Shown here one piece after another: positions 62,471 through 64,000 of a stretch of 64,000 nucleotides of DNA. The notes beneath the pieces were generated by a model. It was not told where the DNA came from and did not search any database. It worked only from the letters and a program-made list of their open reading frames with translations. The stretch is from Spongospora subterranea f. sp. subterranea (taxonomy: Eukaryota; Endomyxa: Phytomyxea; Phytomyxea; Plasmodiophorida). Each line of letters begins with the position of its first letter. The stretch's first letter is position 1. The DNA lies in assembly GCA_049724395.1 (NCBI GenBank), contig JAUGWO010000139.1, positions 105,193-169,192 on the forward strand, read 5' to 3'. The translations under genes and the position numbers were made by a program.

Positions 62471-63665
62471 ATGTCGTCTGATCTTGACGGATCTGTTGTC
62501 GGGTCATCATTACCATTCCCTGTCGGTTTGATTGAAGAAGAGTATTATAGATTTACTCTCGTTCCTTACGATAGCTATATTGCTACATGTTCCAATCCCA
62601 TTCCTCGCCCTCGGACTGGTGTCGTCGACCTGTTCAAAATTGCAGCTGAGTCCGGTGATATTGGGTTTCTACATAAGATGAAGCAGCGATTTGGTGGTGT
62701 TTTGTATAACGGGTATTACATTGACGCTTGTTTTCAACACGGTCATATTGAGTTTTTCAAGCATTATATATCGCTGGCAAAAGGGACATGTGTTATTGTA
62801 GAATTAGATGATTATGAGGGAAATTTCGAACGAAATCCATCATGGGCTACTCCTCGGTATTACCTTATCAGTGATGTGTTGTCTCCCTATACCCTTAGTG
62901 CTGAATTACACCTCGAACTGATTCGATATATCTACGAGGAAGTTATTCTAAAGTTCCCTCTGAAAGAAGAGCTGGAGAAGCTCGTGATTCCTGGTCGGGT
63001 ATGTGGTCGAATGCCCGGTATTCCTACCGTTGATAAGTTGGTGTCAAGTTATCCAGGGTATCCCGACTTAACGCCCTGGGAATCTGAGTATATCCTCGAC
63101 AGCACTTTTGAATCGAAGTTTCATTATATTCGAACATATCTAGTGGAAGATAGAGGTCTTCGATACAATGAGAATCTAATCGAAGAAGCCTCAGAACGAT
63201 ATTGCAAAGGCATTTACCATTATGTTCTAGATCACTTATTACCTGAACTAGACAAGGCCGCCATGACTGCTAAATATCCAGTTAAAGATCCGCCCGATCA
63301 CCAATTCCTGTTTTTGATCCTCTGTTATTGTTGGCCTCCAGATCATCGCGCTCTGGAGGACTTGTTTTTTGGTCGTCCTGAGATGATACCGAAGATTGTC
63401 CATGTCATCAATTTCTCTATCACGATCAGTTTCTCAATCAAATCATGGTACTATCCGATCACCGATAAACAAATTCGAGTTGCAAATTCAACAACACGCC
63501 GAACCATCAGCAACGTTTGAGGTGGTTGCACAATCGATCTGCGATGTTTTAAAGGAAGTGCTCCAAATAATGGGTGATGCTGGATATCAGGGGTTTACAG
63601 ATATTGACTGGTCTATTGAAGGTGATGTCGATTTCAATGACCAACCGGAATACATGAGATCGTGA
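62471..63665 (+). CDS. Orphan protein with ankyrin-like repeats
   Basis: ATG 62471 (MSSDLDGSVVGSSLPFPVG). FKIAAESGDIGFLHKMKQR followed by ACFQHGHIEFFKHYISLAK has the A-x-x-G-x-x-x-(F/L)-(F/L) rhythm of degenerate ankyrin repeats common in large protist families. The remainder (LHLELIRYIYEEVILKFPLK, LDHLLPELDKAAM) is helical and unrecognised. The frame changes between about 63.40 and 63.52 kb. A phase-matched intron near 63430-63520 would join FSITI to TTFEVVAQSICDVLKEVLQ; otherwise a one-base error. The tail YQGFTDIDWSIEGDVDFNDQ closes at 63665. Function is unknown. Confidence 0.55.
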
Positions 63666-64000
63666 TTTACAAATGGTCTCTTGCTTTTCTGTTAACAGAA
63701 ACCTCTGTGATCGAGAAGTTTTTTTTTTGGGCCGTGTTCAATACAAACAATGTGATTCCAGTTCTCATCTTTCTTCGGTTTCTGAAAGCCCGATTTTCCC
63801 GGTTTCGTATCTGCCAAAAAAAAACGGATTTTCAAATATTCGTTGCTTCTGTCGATGATTGTATATTAATTTCTTGATACGAAAAGGAGACGGTCCATTT
63901 TGACAAAGAATAAGGCAATGTTCAGATCCCTAGAAACACAGCTGACAATACTAAACCAAAACACTTTCAATGATCACACATAAAGTCGTGGACACCTCCA
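63666..64000. other. Right edge, no gene resolved
   Basis: The last 335 nt contain short plus-strand frames (up to 71 codons) in T-rich sequence. They could be a further exon of the ankyrin-like gene or intergenic DNA; the window ends before this can be judged. Confidence 0.35.

Noticed and set aside
62471-63665. Viral origin of the ankyrin-like gene
   Set aside because: Ankyrin-like repeats are common in protists; the possible intron and absence of other viral genes give no support.

Overview
The window looks like nuclear DNA of a flagellated, single-celled eukaryote with a compact genome. About twenty protein genes lie in 64 kb on both strands. Most are split by short GT-AG introns of roughly 43-65 nt, with a few possible introns of 31-39 nt, and the standard genetic code is used. 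The gene content (BBS1, CC2D2A, CCDC146/MBO2, an FBF1-like coiled coil, an Sfi1-type protein, APC/C parts, cytosolic HSP70, fungal/bacterial-type DAHP synthase, yeast-type alcohol dehydrogenase, an MscL-type channel) fits a zoosporic fungus or relative, or another flagellated protist such as a stramenopile. The sequence alone does not settle which.

Layout: 0-1.5 kb is gene-poor with a worn duplication. At 1.5-2.7 kb is a zinc alcohol dehydrogenase (-). At 3.1-4.4 kb is a 26-bp minisatellite of 49 units. CCDC146 (4.6-8.2, -) and a URB2-like ribosome-biogenesis protein (8.5-12.1, -) follow. At 12.1-15.3 kb is accessory DNA dominated by a 1.5-kb imperfect palindrome. Then come CC2D2A (15.3-20.3, +), a PX-BAR sorting nexin (20.5-22.3, -), CDC20 (23.3-25.2, +), APC7 (25.4-27.3, +), BBS1 (27.3-29.4, -), a small basic protein (-), an MscL-like channel with a zinc ribbon (-), a 7TM-RGS receptor (31.6-33.6, -), HSP70 (34.7-36.7, +), a mitochondrial-type AAA+ ATPase (38.5-40.1, +), an SLC35-like transporter (40.4-41.9, +), a tandem GST-fold protein with an acylation-type N terminus (42.5-44.0, -), the FBF1-like coiled coil (44.3-47.5, -), NAC-beta (-), an unknown protein (+), DAHP synthase (50.4-51.6, +) and an Sfi1-like protein (51.7-54.4, -). 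From about 54.4 kb the DNA turns accessory: a PIF/Harbinger-like DNA transposon with an open transposase and a decayed partner, an orphan gene, a 58-bp satellite of about 43 units, a second transposase scrap, and an ankyrin-like orphan at the right edge.

Functional themes: five genes act at the cilium, basal body or centriole (CCDC146, CC2D2A, BBS1, FBF1-like, Sfi1-like). CDC20 and APC7, an activator and a TPR subunit of the anaphase-promoting complex, are direct neighbours. The remaining genes are housekeeping.

Three conserved genes (ADH, CC2D2A, DAHP synthase) carry a single-base frame break inside a conserved motif. One of these lies in a homopolymer. Base-calling errors are the simplest explanation, so gene models should be checked against reads. 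No retrovirus-like or other virus-derived element was recognised.
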